From: Opitutia bacterium UBA7441
Lineage (GTDB): Bacteria; Verrucomicrobiota; Verrucomicrobiia; Opitutales; Coraliomargaritaceae
Direction of reading: 5' to 3'
Assembly: GCA_002480015.1 (NCBI GenBank)
Contig: DLQD01000080.1
Location: 16,760 to 41,265, forward strand
DNA: 24,506 bases
Shown here: positions 1-8,574 of the stretch, piece by piece
Layout of the letters: each line of letters opens with the position of its first letter
Numbering within the stretch: position 1 is the first letter of the stretch
Position numbers and translations under genes: made by a program
Notes under the pieces: model-generated
Seen by the model: the letters and a program-made list of their open reading frames with translations, nothing else
Databases searched by the model: none
Told to the model about the DNA's origin: nothing

Positions 1-1200
1 CAGGGCGCCGCTGACATCCGAGTAGTAATCACCGGAGGGGAATTTTTTGCGGTAGTCTTTGCCCACAGTGATGACGGTCTCCGTCTTTTGCAATTGGAGT
101 CCATTCGAAAATGTCGCATAGTAAAAGAACTCTGCTTGTGGATCGTCCGGATTTTCCTTCATGAGGTCGTAAAACATCCAGAATGCTTCGTAACGGCGAC
201 CGGTCTTGGTGTAGTTACGTGCGCGGCGCACGAGCAGTTCATTGCGCAGGGTCGGCAGAGTGCGCAATTGCTTGAGGTTGGCTTCGAGTGTTTTGATCTC
301 CTGATTGAGCTTTGAGATCTCGTCCTCCGCGTTACCGAAGGCCGTGCGCTGTTCAACGCGGGCCTGTTTGATGGCGATTTGACTTTCGTGGAATTCGATC
401 ATCAGGTCGGTCGTCTTGATTAGGTTGAGAATCAAAGCGGCATCGTTGACGCGCCCGGCATCGACTAGTGCGTCACTCGCTTTGAGAAGCGCTACATTTA
501 AGCGAGGCCGATAGCGCACTTCAGATTCGCGCGCAAGGTTGGGCAGGAGGCCGATCGCATCGTCGATACGTTTTTCCGCAAAAAGTGCTTCGAAACTAGC
601 CGCAGCCGCGGTCGCCCGGTCTTCCGGATCGCGACTGACTTCCAGAAGCTGGCCGAAGTAGGGGAGACCTTCCTTTAATTGCCCCGTGCCATAGTAGATG
701 TCAGTCAAATCCTTGAGCAGTTTAGTCTGTTCGGGATAGTTGAGGCGAAAGTTATATTTGCCAGACAGCATGTCGCGCATCAAGGCCGTAGCTTCGTCGT
801 TCCGGCCGAGGACTCTGAGAACATCGATGCGCTTGAGCAGCATATCCTTGATCTTGGGGGAGTCGGGAAACTCATTTTGAAGCTTGTCGTACCATTTGAG
901 TGTTTCCTGCAGCTCTCTCTTCTGGCCGCTTGCTACGTAGCGCTGTATATGTGCTGTGCCGATCAGAAAAACCGGGAAGTCCAGTTTAATGTCCGACTCT
1001 GCCGCGGCTTCCACGCGTTCGACCAGTTCCTTGAGGAGTGGAAGCGCTTCGACGAGTTGCCCCTGTTCGACTAGATCGTTCGCCTGGCTTTGTAGCGCAG
1101 TGAAACCTAGTTGGCTCGCTTCTTGTGCGTGGACAAACGGATGCACGGCTGCGAGAGCCAATGAATAGAAGAGAACTTTAATCGGGGTGCAGACTGTCAT
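1..1200 (-). CDS. Secreted tetratricopeptide-repeat protein (5' part, cut by the window edge)
   Basis: Four hundred codons are open from an ATG at 1198-1200 down to base 1, and the gene continues outside the window. Residues 1-25 look like a signal peptide: a lysine, a hydrophobic run (VLFYSLALAAV) and a likely cleavage site after VHA, followed by QE. The rest is almost wholly helical with TPR-like spacing (for example GQLVEALPLLKELVERVE and ALVDAGRVNDAALIL). A coiled-coil-like stretch around residues 270-310 is rich in E, K, Q and L. Near the edge, YEAFWMFYDLMKENPDDPQA is a typical TPR helix pair. TPR proteins are protein-interaction scaffolds, and the signal peptide places this one in the periplasm or outside. 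The partner cannot be told. No Shine-Dalgarno site precedes the ATG. Translation was done by hand and no stop was met. Confidence 0.75.
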   Translation of the reverse strand, partial: MTVCTPIKVLFYSLALAAVHPFVHAQEASQLGFTALQSQANDLVEQGQLVEALPLLKELVERVEAAAESDIKLDFPVFLIGTAHIQRYVASGQKRELQETLKWYDKLQNEFPDSPKIKDMLLKRIDVLRVLGRNDEATALMRDMLSGKYNFRLNYPEQTKLLKDLTDIYYGTGQLKEGLPYFGQLLEVSRDPEDRATAAAASFEALFAEKRIDDAIGLLPNLARESEVRYRPRLNVALLKASDALVDAGRVNDAALILNLIKTTDLMIEFHESQIAIKQARVEQRTAFGNAEDEISKLNQEIKTLEANLKQLRTLPTLRNELLVRRARNYTKTGRRYEAFWMFYDLMKENPDDPQAEFFYYATFSNGLQLQKTETVITVGKDYRKKFPSGDYYSDVSGAL

Positions 1201-1263
1201 CGTGTAGATGGGGTTGCCAGGGCAAACATCTATAGTTCCTCGCTACGCATTCCTTTGTAAAGT

Positions 1264-1280
1264 GAAAACCTCATGTTTTC
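1264..1280. terminator. Possible hairpin at the 3' side of the ABC-F gene
   Basis: GAAAAC at 1264-1269 and GTTTTC at 1275-1280 form a 6-bp stem with a 5-base loop, just past the ABC-F stop codon. There is no following T-tract on the minus strand, so this is at best a weak transcription end or an mRNA-stabilising hairpin. Confidence 0.2.
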
Positions 1281-1288
1281 TGCGGATA

Positions 1289-3235
1289 TTAGCGCTGTTC
1301 AGGCGGTTCAAGGGCACCGAGTGCTTGTGCGGCGATTTCCCACTCGTAGTTTTTTTCTTCGAGGTATTTTGTGATACGCGCGGCTTTTATGTTCAAGTTC
1401 TTGGCTATTTCTGGATCTGCGTAGCTTGAGGGATCGCTCAGCTGTTCGGAGATCTCGGTTTGCTCGGTTTCCAATTTAAGAATCTCGCTTTCAAGTGTTC
1501 GCACCGTGCGCTCCAGTTTGCGGCGCTCGGCTTGTCCGCTTTTGCGGGCTTCGGCTGCGAGACGACGGCGCTCTTTTGCGCTGACGCCCTTATGGCTTCC
1601 CTCGCTGGCCGGAGCGCCGTCGGGACGTGCGTTTTTGAGTCCGGCGATGAGGCCGCTCTGTTCGGAGGCCGCACCGGATTTGCGCAAGTAATAATCGTAA
1701 TCGCCCGCGTACTCGGTGACTTTGCCAGCTTGGATTTGAATCGTGGTTTGTGCGATCGCACGAATAAAGTGCACGTCGTGGCTGACGAAGATGAGGGTTC
1801 CTTTATAGTCTTTAAGCGCGGCGATCAAAGCGTCGATACTCGGCATGTCGAGGTGGGTCGTCGGCTCATCCAGTAAAAGGAAGTTGGGCGGCGCGAGGAG
1901 GAGCTTAACTAGGGCGAGACGGCTCTTTTCGCCCCCGCTGAGGACTTTGACTTTTTTAAAGACGTCGTCTCCGCGGAAAAGGAAGGCGCCAAGGATGCTG
2001 CGTACGGACTGTTCTGAGAGGCCTTGCGTGCGGTCAGTCGCCTCTTCTAGGACGGTTCGCTCCACGTCGAGGACTTCGACTCGCTGTTGCGAGAAATAGC
2101 CTACGCTCACGTTGTGGCCGAGTTCACGCTTGCCAGCCTGGATAGGAATCAGTTCACCGAGGATTTTAAGGAGTGTCGATTTACCCGCGCCGTTGGGGCC
2201 GACTAGCACGGTGCGTTGGAATTTTTCGACCTCGAGGCTTAAGTCCTCATAGACGACATGCTCGCCGTAGGCTTGTCGAACATGCTCCAGAGTGGCGACT
2301 CGTTGTCCGCTGCGCATCGGCTGAGGGAAGCTGAAGGATATAGTGTCGGCAGCGCTCTCGGGCGGGGCGATCCGCTCCATTTTCTCCAGTTGCTTGAGGC
2401 GTGCCTGGGCTTGGCTGGCCTTGCTCGCCTTGGCGCGGAAACGGCGGACAAAGTCCTCAAGGTGGGCGATCTCCCGCTGCTGGTTGTTGTAGGCGGCCAG
2501 GTGCTGGGCTTCGCGCTCTGCCTTTTGTTGGAGATAGTATTCGTAGTTGCCTACGTATCGATGGAGCTTCCCGTGGGCTATTTCCACAATGTTATCGCAA
2601 GTCGCATTGAGGAATTCGCGATCGTGTGAGATCGTCAGGATTGCCCCGGAGTAACGTTTAAGTTGATCCTGGAACCAGCCCAAGGTCTCCAAATCCAAAT
2701 GATTGGTCGGCTCGTCGAGCATCAAGAGATCGGGCTCCATGACGAGCAAACGAGCCAAATGCGCCCGCATAATCCAGCCGCCACTCAATGTGTGCGCGGG
2801 CACATTGTAGTCCTCCGGGCGAAAAGCGAGTCCTGCCAAAATGCGTTTTGCTTTCGCCTCCAGAGAGTAACCATCCAGCTCAACAAAGCGCTCCATCGCG
2901 TCGATTCGTTCCGGTGTGTCGGGGTCGTCGTGTTCACGCAGCACTTTATAGATCTCGGTCAACTCCGGATCAATCGAAGCCGCCAATTCGGCGACTGTCT
3001 CGTCGCCGGCCGGCGCTGTTTCTTGAGGCAAAAAACCGATTTGGATCCCGCGCTCCAGCTCGATTTCGCCGCTGTCCGGCTCGCCATCGCCTAGAATGAT
3101 CGTGAAGAGCGTGGTTTTGCCCGCGCCGTTCGGCCCAACCAAACCATAACGTTCGCCTGCCAAAACACGAAGTGAGATGTCGGTGAAGAGCGTTTTTTGG
3201 CCGAAGCCTTTACTGATTTGGGAAATAGTGAGCAT
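1289..3235 (-). CDS. ABC-F family ATP-binding protein (Uup/YheS/EttA-like)
   Basis: The 648-residue protein has two ABC ATPase domains and no membrane segment, the layout of ABC-F proteins, which act on the ribosome rather than in transport. Domain 1 has Walker A GPNGAGKT (about 34-41), signature LSGGW (150-154) and Walker B/D-loop DEPTNHLD (174-181). A charged linker at about 235-290, with repeated R/K/E/Q, is where the ABC-F P-site tRNA-interaction motif lies. Domain 2 has GPNGAGKST (346-354), LSGGEKSR (432-439) and DEPTTHLD (456-463). The tail from about 545 to 640 is a predicted coiled coil, as in Uup and YheS. The ATG at 3235 starts with MLTISQISKGFG, the usual N-terminus of the family. 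It is divergent from the Yip1-like gene. I cannot say which ABC-F subfamily this is. Confidence 0.93.
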   Translation of the reverse strand: MLTISQISKGFGQKTLFTDISLRVLAGERYGLVGPNGAGKTTLFTIILGDGEPDSGEIELERGIQIGFLPQETAPAGDETVAELAASIDPELTEIYKVLREHDDPDTPERIDAMERFVELDGYSLEAKAKRILAGLAFRPEDYNVPAHTLSGGWIMRAHLARLLVMEPDLLMLDEPTNHLDLETLGWFQDQLKRYSGAILTISHDREFLNATCDNIVEIAHGKLHRYVGNYEYYLQQKAEREAQHLAAYNNQQREIAHLEDFVRRFRAKASKASQAQARLKQLEKMERIAPPESAADTISFSFPQPMRSGQRVATLEHVRQAYGEHVVYEDLSLEVEKFQRTVLVGPNGAGKSTLLKILGELIPIQAGKRELGHNVSVGYFSQQRVEVLDVERTVLEEATDRTQGLSEQSVRSILGAFLFRGDDVFKKVKVLSGGEKSRLALVKLLLAPPNFLLLDEPTTHLDMPSIDALIAALKDYKGTLIFVSHDVHFIRAIAQTTIQIQAGKVTEYAGDYDYYLRKSGAASEQSGLIAGLKNARPDGAPASEGSHKGVSAKERRRLAAEARKSGQAERRKLERTVRTLESEILKLETEQTEISEQLSDPSSYADPEIAKNLNIKAARITKYLEEKNYEWEIAAQALGALEPPEQR

Positions 3236-3299
3236 AGTCGGATAATCGATACAGAGTCTTGCTTGATTCTTTTCAACCGTGTTGCTTCTTTCGCAACGA

Positions 3300-3857
3300 A
3301 TGTCCGAACGAATGAATCAACCCTCTGTGCTCACGCTCTGGTATAAGCCCGCGCAAACGATGCAAGGCCTAATTGAAAACGGCCGAGGGCATCGCCTCGC
3401 CCTTGTTGTGGCTGTGTTTTTTGGACTCGTCCAAGCTGGACGTGTTTACATGGCCAATCCTGAGCCTGGATATGCCGGTTTTGCGCTGGGTTCTCTCGCT
3501 GGATTGTTGGGCCTCTACTTCTTGGCTTGGCTGCTGCGCAATTTTGGCCGCTGGTTCGGCGGCCAAGCCAGCCAGCAGGATCTGCGTGTCGCGCTTGGTT
3601 GGGGTCTGCTGCCGTGGTTGTTTCTCTTTCTCGCTCTGGTCTTTGTCTTGAGCTCTGGGGCGGATGCCGCTGCACTGGCCAATTATTACTGGCTCTTCTT
3701 TCTCGGCTTTCTCTATGGTTATGTGATTCTGCTCCTTTCCCTCGCGGCGGCCTTGCGAGTGTCAGTCTGGAAGGCTTTTTTCTGTCTCATGGTCACTTTC
3801 CTGGTCAGCATATTTCCGTTCACTTTATTGATTCAAATTTTCGTGTCCTTCGTCTAG
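3300..3857 (+). CDS. Yip1-domain-like integral membrane protein
   Basis: The frame is open from a GTG at 3279, but the first ATGs are at 3300 and 3312. I use 3300 (185 residues); 3312 is equally possible and neither has a Shine-Dalgarno site. The cytoplasmic N-terminus contains LTLWYKPAQTMQGLIE, resembling the W-x-x-P-x-x-T/A start of bacterial Yip1-domain proteins. About five hydrophobic segments follow (starting near LALVVAVFFGLVQ, FALGSLAGLLGLYFLAWLL, LLPWLFLFLALVFVL, YYWLFFLGFLYGYVILL and AFFCLMVTFLVSIFPFTLL). The role of bacterial Yip1 proteins is poorly known. It sits 21 bases before recN on the same strand, so the two are probably co-transcribed, which does not imply a shared function. 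Confidence 0.7.
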   Translation: MSERMNQPSVLTLWYKPAQTMQGLIENGRGHRLALVVAVFFGLVQAGRVYMANPEPGYAGFALGSLAGLLGLYFLAWLLRNFGRWFGGQASQQDLRVALGWGLLPWLFLFLALVFVLSSGADAAALANYYWLFFLGFLYGYVILLLSLAAALRVSVWKAFFCLMVTFLVSIFPFTLLIQIFVSFV

Positions 3858-3878
3858 TCGAAGGTATCCTCGTATCCG

Positions 3879-5543
3879 ATGCTCCAATACATCCGCATAA
3901 AAAATCTCGCGCTACTCGATGAGGTCACCCTGGAGTTTGCTTCCGGCTTCACTGCTGTGACGGGGGAAACGGGCGCGGGCAAGAGTGTGCTGCTTGGAGC
4001 CCTTGGCCTGCTCTCCGGCGCGCGCACCGATAAGGCGATGATCCGTCAGGGGCAGGATCAGCTCGAAGTAGAGGCGGCCCTTTATTTTGCAGATGCCCAA
4101 GTGATCGACGGCTTGCTCGACGCGGCCGGTCTGCCTACCTGTGAGGAGGGCGTGCTCCTGCTCCAGCGTAGCATACATCGCACGAAGATCCCCCGCATCC
4201 AAATCAACGGCAGTATGGCGACCTTGGCCCAGTTGCAAGAGCTCGGCGAGTCGTGGATCGATTTCCATGGCCCGGGTGAGCCGCAAAAGCTCTTCCAGGA
4301 AAAACGACAACTGGAGATGCTCGATACCTATGCGGGCAATGCTAAGGTTTTGGCGGTCTACGGGCAGGCCTATACCGAGTGGCGATCGGCGCTGCGCGAG
4401 ATCCGCGAACTCGAAACCGGTGAGCGGCTCGATGCGGATGAAATTGAATTCATCCGCAAGCAAATCCGGAAAATTGACGAGGTCGACATAAGCGAGGAAT
4501 CCATCGAGGAGCTGGAGCGCGATTACATTCGGATGTCGAGCGCGCAGGAGCTGGTCGTTCTCGCGTCCGAATGCACAGAAGGCCTCACTGGTGAAGAAAG
4601 TGTCAACGAACTGCTTAGCGCTGTGCTCGGTCGTCTTGAAGCGCTCGTAGCGCTCGATGCCGGCTCCGAGCCTCTGCTCGTGCGTGCCCGCAGCTTGCAG
4701 ATCGAACTCCAGGATTTGGGCGAGGAAGTCGGCCGCCTGACGACCGACTTCGACTTCGACCCCGATGCGATCGAAGCGGCCAACGATCGCATGAATCTCT
4801 GGCAGGAGTTGCGCCGTAAATACGGGGGCAGTGTCGAGGCCGTGCTCTCCAAGCGCGAAGAGCTCGCTAAAAAAATCGCGATTCAAGGCGATCTTGAAGG
4901 CGTGCTGGCCTCGAAACAAAATGCTGCCGCCGCGATGGAGGCAAAACTCCGTGAACAGGCCAGCCAGTTGACCGTGGGGCGCAGGCAGGCATCCAAAGCG
5001 CTGGCTGATAAAGCGGCTTCACTTTTGCAGGCGCTCGGTTTCAAAAAAGCGCGCCTAGAGATCCAACTCATCCTCGAGGCGAAACTCAGTGAACAGGGCG
5101 ACAGCCACTGCCAATTTCTCTTCGCGCCCAACGCCGGTCAGGATCTACTGCCGCTCAATAAAATCGCTTCCAGTGGCGAGACCGCTCGCGTCATGCTCGC
5201 GCTCAAGACTGTTCTCGCCGAGGCCGATGCCACGCCGCTGCTTGTCTTCGATGAAGTCGATGCCAACGTCGGTGGCGAGGTCGGCCGAGCCGTCGGTGTC
5301 GAACTCGCCCGACTGGCGAAGAAGCATCAGGTCCTCTGTGTCACGCACCTCCCACAGGTGGCCTCACTCGCACACAACCATTATGTCGTCACGAAATCGC
5401 AGGACGAAGATTCCACCACGGTGAACATCGCCCCCTTGGGGGAGAGCCGTGAAGCCCGACTCGAAGAGCTCGCCCGCATGCTCGGCGACCGTAAGTCGGC
5501 TTCGGCCAGAGCGCACGCGGAGGAGCTGTTGGTGGGGGATTAG
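3879..5543 (+). CDS. recN: DNA repair protein RecN
   Basis: RecN is an SMC-like ATPase that acts at double-strand breaks during recombinational repair on the nucleoid. The 554 residues match the usual family length. The N-terminus MLQYIRIKNLALLDEV is characteristic, followed by Walker A GETGAGKS (29-36). A long charged helical middle (about 150-400) forms the coiled-coil arms. The C-terminal half of the head has the signature SSGETARVMLALK, Walker B LLVFDEVD and the H-loop THLPQVA. The final part, LEELARMLGDRK, is also typical. The ATG at 3879 begins directly with the family N-terminus. It follows the Yip1-like gene closely and converges on folA. Confidence 0.96.
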   Translation: MLQYIRIKNLALLDEVTLEFASGFTAVTGETGAGKSVLLGALGLLSGARTDKAMIRQGQDQLEVEAALYFADAQVIDGLLDAAGLPTCEEGVLLLQRSIHRTKIPRIQINGSMATLAQLQELGESWIDFHGPGEPQKLFQEKRQLEMLDTYAGNAKVLAVYGQAYTEWRSALREIRELETGERLDADEIEFIRKQIRKIDEVDISEESIEELERDYIRMSSAQELVVLASECTEGLTGEESVNELLSAVLGRLEALVALDAGSEPLLVRARSLQIELQDLGEEVGRLTTDFDFDPDAIEAANDRMNLWQELRRKYGGSVEAVLSKREELAKKIAIQGDLEGVLASKQNAAAAMEAKLREQASQLTVGRRQASKALADKAASLLQALGFKKARLEIQLILEAKLSEQGDSHCQFLFAPNAGQDLLPLNKIASSGETARVMLALKTVLAEADATPLLVFDEVDANVGGEVGRAVGVELARLAKKHQVLCVTHLPQVASLAHNHYVVTKSQDEDSTTVNIAPLGESREARLEELARMLGDRKSASARAHAEELLVGD

Positions 5544-5545
5544 CA

Positions 5546-5621
5546 GGGTTGGCTCGCTGTCCTGTATCGTAAGCGCTTCGCGATCGGCCAATTTCTAGGG
5601 CGGGCGTCAAGCCAACCCGCC
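5546..5621. repeat. Inverted repeat between the convergent recN and folA genes
   Basis: GGGTTGGCT at 5546-5554 is repeated inverted as AGCCAACCC at 5610-5618, with 55 bases between. The right arm overlaps a compact hairpin, GGCGGG (5599-5604) with CCCGCC (5616-5621), loop 11 bases. The two pairings exclude each other in part. No T-tract follows on either strand, so a Rho-independent terminator is not well supported, although the position between converging genes would suit a bidirectional transcription end. Confidence 0.35.
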
Positions 5622-5625
5622 TGCG

Positions 5626-6087
5626 TTAATTCTTGACCCAACGCTCAATTGTAAAGTCACCGTCTTTTTCTATGATTGAGTCTAGTTTGAAGCGATCTTC
5701 AAATTCAGGAAAAAAGGCGTCGCCCTCGACCGTGCGATGGACGCGGGTCAGATAGAGCTCGCTGCACTTATGCAGCATCTGTTTGTAGACTTCGCCGCCA
5801 CCGGCGATCCAGATGGTTTGATCTGTTTTTAGATGATCTAATGCTTCGAGATCGGTAAAGCTATGGACGCCGGGGATCTCGCGCGGTTGACGGCTGAGAA
5901 CATAGGTATCACGACCCGGCAGTGGGCGACCAATCGACTCATAGGTCTTGCGCCCCATGACGAGGATCGCACCCATTGTTGTTTTCTTGAACCACTTGAA
6001 GTCTTTCGGGAGGTGCCAGGGTATGTCACCCGAGTTGCCGATCACCCGGTTTTCCGACATAGCGGCGATGGCTTTGTATGTATTCAT
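5626..6087 (-). CDS. folA: Dihydrofolate reductase
   Basis: This enzyme reduces dihydrofolate to tetrahydrofolate with NADPH in the cytoplasm, regenerating the cofactor oxidised by thymidylate synthase. The 153 residues match the chromosomal DHFR length. The order of motifs is standard: AAMSENRVIGNSGDIPWHLP (7-26), with the substrate-binding acid at D29 in PKDFKWFK, then MGRKTYESIGRPLPGR (44-59) for cofactor binding, and IWIAGGGEVYKQML in the C-terminal half. The ATG at 6087 gives the normal N-terminus. It lies 65 bases after thyA in the same direction, so the pair is probably one transcript. Confidence 0.96.
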   Translation of the reverse strand: MNTYKAIAAMSENRVIGNSGDIPWHLPKDFKWFKKTTMGAILVMGRKTYESIGRPLPGRDTYVLSRQPREIPGVHSFTDLEALDHLKTDQTIWIAGGGEVYKQMLHKCSELYLTRVHRTVEGDAFFPEFEDRFKLDSIIEKDGDFTIERWVKN

Positions 6088-6152
6088 GTGCGTGATGCGT
6101 GATATGGTTAGAGGTTCACACTTCCACCTTCACTCGACGTCTCCACTAGGCG

Positions 6153-6947
6153 CTAGACGGCGATGGGTGCTTTGATGGCCGGGTGGGGGTCGTAGTTCAC
6201 AAGTTCGAAGTCCTCGAATTTGAAATCGTTGAGGTCTTTTACCTCAGGATTAATTTTCATTTGCGGTAGCGCGCGGGGTTTGCGGGCCAGTTGTTCTTTG
6301 GCTTGGTCGATGTGGTTGGCGTAGAGGTGCAGGTCGCCGAAGGTGTGGACGAACTCTTTGGCCTTCAGTCCACAGACTTGCGCGACCATCCTAGTGAGCA
6401 GCGCGTAGGAGGCGATGTTGAAGGGGACGCCGAGAAAGATGTCGGCGCTGCGTTGGTAGAGTTGGCAGCTCAGTTCTCCGTTAGCTACGTAGAATTGAAA
6501 AAGCGCGTGGCAGGGGGGGAGCGCCATGTGCTTGATCTCGCCGGGGTTCCAAGCGCAGACGATGTGACGGCGGCTGTCGGGGTTGTTTTTCAGTGAGTCG
6601 ATGACCTCGGCGAGTTGATCGACGCGATCGCCGTTGGGGGCCGCCCAGTCACGCCATTGGGCACCATAGACACGGCCGAGGTTGCCGTCCTCGTCTGCCC
6701 ACTCGTCCCAGATGCGCACTTTGTTGTCCTTGAGATATTTGATGTTGGTATTACCCTGAATGAACCAGAGGAGCTCATGGATAATCGAGCGCAGATGGAG
6801 CTTCTTCGTCGTTAGTAGCGGGAAATCAGGATCGAGCGAGAAGCGGGCTTGTGCGCCGAAGATCGAGTAAGTGCCCGTTCCGGTGCGGTCGTCGCGATAG
6901 GTGCCTGTTTCCAGAACGGTGCGGAGTAAGTCGAGGTAGCTTTTCAT
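6153..6947 (-). CDS. thyA: Thymidylate synthase (ThyA type)
   Basis: ThyA methylates dUMP to dTMP using methylene-tetrahydrofolate and releases dihydrofolate, the substrate of the next gene, folA. The reading frame is open upstream to 7004, but the ATG at 6947 gives MKSYLDLLRTVLE and 264 residues, the length of E. coli ThyA, so I use that start. The catalytic cysteine is C146 in ALPPCHALFQFYV, the same number as in E. coli. Other family blocks are DDRTGTGTYSIFG (19-31), RIWDEWADEDGNLGRVYGAQ (78-97), QRSADIFLGVPFNIASYALL and the C-terminal PHPAIKAPIAV. Unusually, a TTGGAACGTTTA box touches the start codon (see findings). Confidence 0.97.
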   Translation of the reverse strand: MKSYLDLLRTVLETGTYRDDRTGTGTYSIFGAQARFSLDPDFPLLTTKKLHLRSIIHELLWFIQGNTNIKYLKDNKVRIWDEWADEDGNLGRVYGAQWRDWAAPNGDRVDQLAEVIDSLKNNPDSRRHIVCAWNPGEIKHMALPPCHALFQFYVANGELSCQLYQRSADIFLGVPFNIASYALLTRMVAQVCGLKAKEFVHTFGDLHLYANHIDQAKEQLARKPRALPQMKINPEVKDLNDFKFEDFELVNYDPHPAIKAPIAV

Positions 6948-7013
6948 GTTGGAACGTTTAAGCCTTGAGGAATGTGCGTGGCTGTCAATGCGTGAGCTGG
7001 TCACTACGTTCGG

Positions 7014-7379
7014 TCAACTGCGAATCACGATGTCTTTGATCTCACCGCAATGCTCCAAGGCTTGGATCTTTTTCAAGACCGAGCGCTTCATGAATTGCAG
7101 CTCGGAGCGAAGTGTTTGGTTGGTCACCGAAACAATCAGCGTGTGTTCGTCTTTGATCCGCACGGGGTGACAGCGCTCGCAGAGACTGGGGCCAAAGACT
7201 TTCTCCCAGTTCTCGACCAAGGTGCGTTCAGGGCTTGGCTTCTCCAGCTTATACTTCTCCTGGAGCACCACCAGCAGGCTGTCCAGCTGCATCGGCTCGC
7301 GGCGCGAGGAGGCCGTCACTGTACGGGGTAAGCCCCTAAAGTCGGCGATGACGTCTTCGATGTTTTTGGAGAATTTCAC
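7014..7379 (-). CDS. DUF721 / DciA-like protein
   Basis: A 121-residue soluble protein beginning at a GTG (7377-7379). The core from about residue 30 to 115 has the pattern of the DUF721 family: LDSLLVVLQEKYKLE, then VENWEKVFGPSLCERCHPVRI, the strand HTLIVSVTNQTLRSELQFMK, and a C-terminal helix and strand, IQALEHCGEIKDIVIRS. DUF721 includes DciA, which helps load the replicative helicase DnaB in bacteria lacking DnaC/DnaI. Whether this member does so is inference. It leads thyA by 66 bases in the same direction. No Shine-Dalgarno site is visible. Confidence 0.75.
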   Translation of the reverse strand: MKFSKNIEDVIADFRGLPRTVTASSRREPMQLDSLLVVLQEKYKLEKPSPERTLVENWEKVFGPSLCERCHPVRIKDEHTLIVSVTNQTLRSELQFMKRSVLKKIQALEHCGEIKDIVIRS

Positions 7380-7476
7380 GACTATGCTAAAAAAATGAAC
7401 AAATTTTGCGCCCCACTGATAGTTGGCACGTTAGATGTTAGTGTATATCTCAGTTCTTTCCAGTTATTTTCATTTT

Positions 7477-7560
<84 letters not shown>

Positions 7561-7676
7561 CCTTAACTTAATAAGCATGGCTTATGCTAATTATAAGTAA
7601 AATAAGTTTTTAGCTGTTTAGTCTAAAAGTTCTTGCACGCGCGGGAATTAAGTCTTCTTTAGCAACTATTGAATTT

Positions 7677-7780
7677 ACTCCCGCAAGGGAGTTTTGGGGT
7701 AACAGAATAAGTCCTCTCCGGAGGACATTAAGTAGACAATGGTTGGCGCAGTCCTTAGGGGTAGGGACTGCGCCATTTTG
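7677..7780 (+). ncRNA. Candidate small structured RNA, unit 2
   Basis: Hairpin 1 is ACTCCC (7677-7682) with GGGAGT (7687-7692), closed by a GCAA (GNRA) tetraloop, followed by TTGGGGTAA as in unit 1. A second hairpin, absent from unit 1, is GTCCTC (7711-7716) with GAGGAC (7721-7726), closed by a TCCG (UNCG-type) tetraloop. The last hairpin is an 11-bp perfect stem, TGGCGCAGTCC (7744-7754) with GGACTGCGCCA (7765-7775), loop TTAGGGGTAG, followed by TTTTG. Two of the most stable RNA tetraloop classes and a long perfect stem argue for a folded RNA. It could instead be the 5' leader of pcm, whose start lies about 60-85 bases on. Confidence 0.42.
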
Positions 7781-7863
7781 TTGTACGGATTTCAAGACTG
7801 CTCTTTGTTTCTCTGGGCTTTATTTCTTGTTCGGCAATGCAGCGTTTTGTAGGCTTTCGTTTG

Positions 7864-8469
7864 ATGGCAAAGCCTCCCCCATTTGACTCTTTGTTACGGG
7901 AAGTCTCCGATGCTGCCGTTCGGGAAGCCTTCAGGAGGGTGGATCGCGAGCGCTTTGTGCCATGGGCCTTAAAGCTATGCGCTTGGGATGACCGCCCATT
8001 ACCCATTGGTGAGGGTGCGACGATCTCCCAGCCGTCACTGGTCGCCAAAATGACGGAGTGGTTGCAAGTCAAAAAAGAACACCATGTATTGGAAATTGGC
8101 ACGGGCTCTGGCTATCAAACCGCGCTGCTCGCGGAGCTGGCGAAGTCGGTCTACACAGTTGAAATCAATGCCGAACTCTCTGCTTCGGCTTCTGAGCGGC
8201 TTGCGGCGATGGGTTATGGGAATATAAAGTTCTACGTGGGAACGGGGGATGAAGGCTGGCCAACGCAGGACGCATTTGACCGGATATTGGCGACGGCTGC
8301 TTTTACGAGGCGTCCGGATGCGCTACTCCAGCAACTCAAGGCTGGCGGTATTTGTATCGCTCCGATCGGCCCACCCAACGAGACGCAGCAGTTGATGTGC
8401 TATACGAAGGGGCGCTGCGGAGTGAAGGAACGGCCGCTCATACCAGTTCGATTTCTGAGCATGCTTTAG
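7864..8469 (+). CDS. pcm: Protein-L-isoaspartate O-methyltransferase
   Basis: This enzyme uses S-adenosylmethionine to methylate isoaspartyl residues in damaged proteins so that they can revert to aspartate. The frame is open from an ATG at 7837 (210 residues), but the ATG at 7864 (MAKPPPFDSLL, 201 residues) better fits the family; the choice is uncertain and neither has a clear ribosome site. Counting from 7837, the family block RFVPWALKLCAWDDRPLPIG is at about 39-58, ATISQPSLVAKMTEWL at 61-76, and the SAM-binding motif VLEIGTGSGYQTALLAEL at 84-101. Past the SAM site, FDRILATAAF is motif II. The tandem hairpin units lie directly upstream. Confidence 0.92.
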   Translation: MAKPPPFDSLLREVSDAAVREAFRRVDRERFVPWALKLCAWDDRPLPIGEGATISQPSLVAKMTEWLQVKKEHHVLEIGTGSGYQTALLAELAKSVYTVEINAELSASASERLAAMGYGNIKFYVGTGDEGWPTQDAFDRILATAAFTRRPDALLQQLKAGGICIAPIGPPNETQQLMCYTKGRCGVKERPLIPVRFLSML

Positions 8470-8574
8470 GCAGTGTTGTAAATAAGCGACATGAATGGGT
8501 GGTGTGGTAGCTATGCGGGTGCCATTAAATCCACGGGGGCACAAACCGCAACAGTTGCCGGAACGCGTCCCGTA

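Noticed and set aside
3912..4919. 335-codon minus-strand open frame inside recN
   Set aside because: It lies wholly opposite the well-supported recN frame, and its translation shows no family motif. Long antisense frames are common in GC-rich genes.
7423..7434. TTGGCACG as a sigma54 -24 element
   Set aside because: The GC of a -12 TTGC element is missing at the required spacing in both copies of the box.
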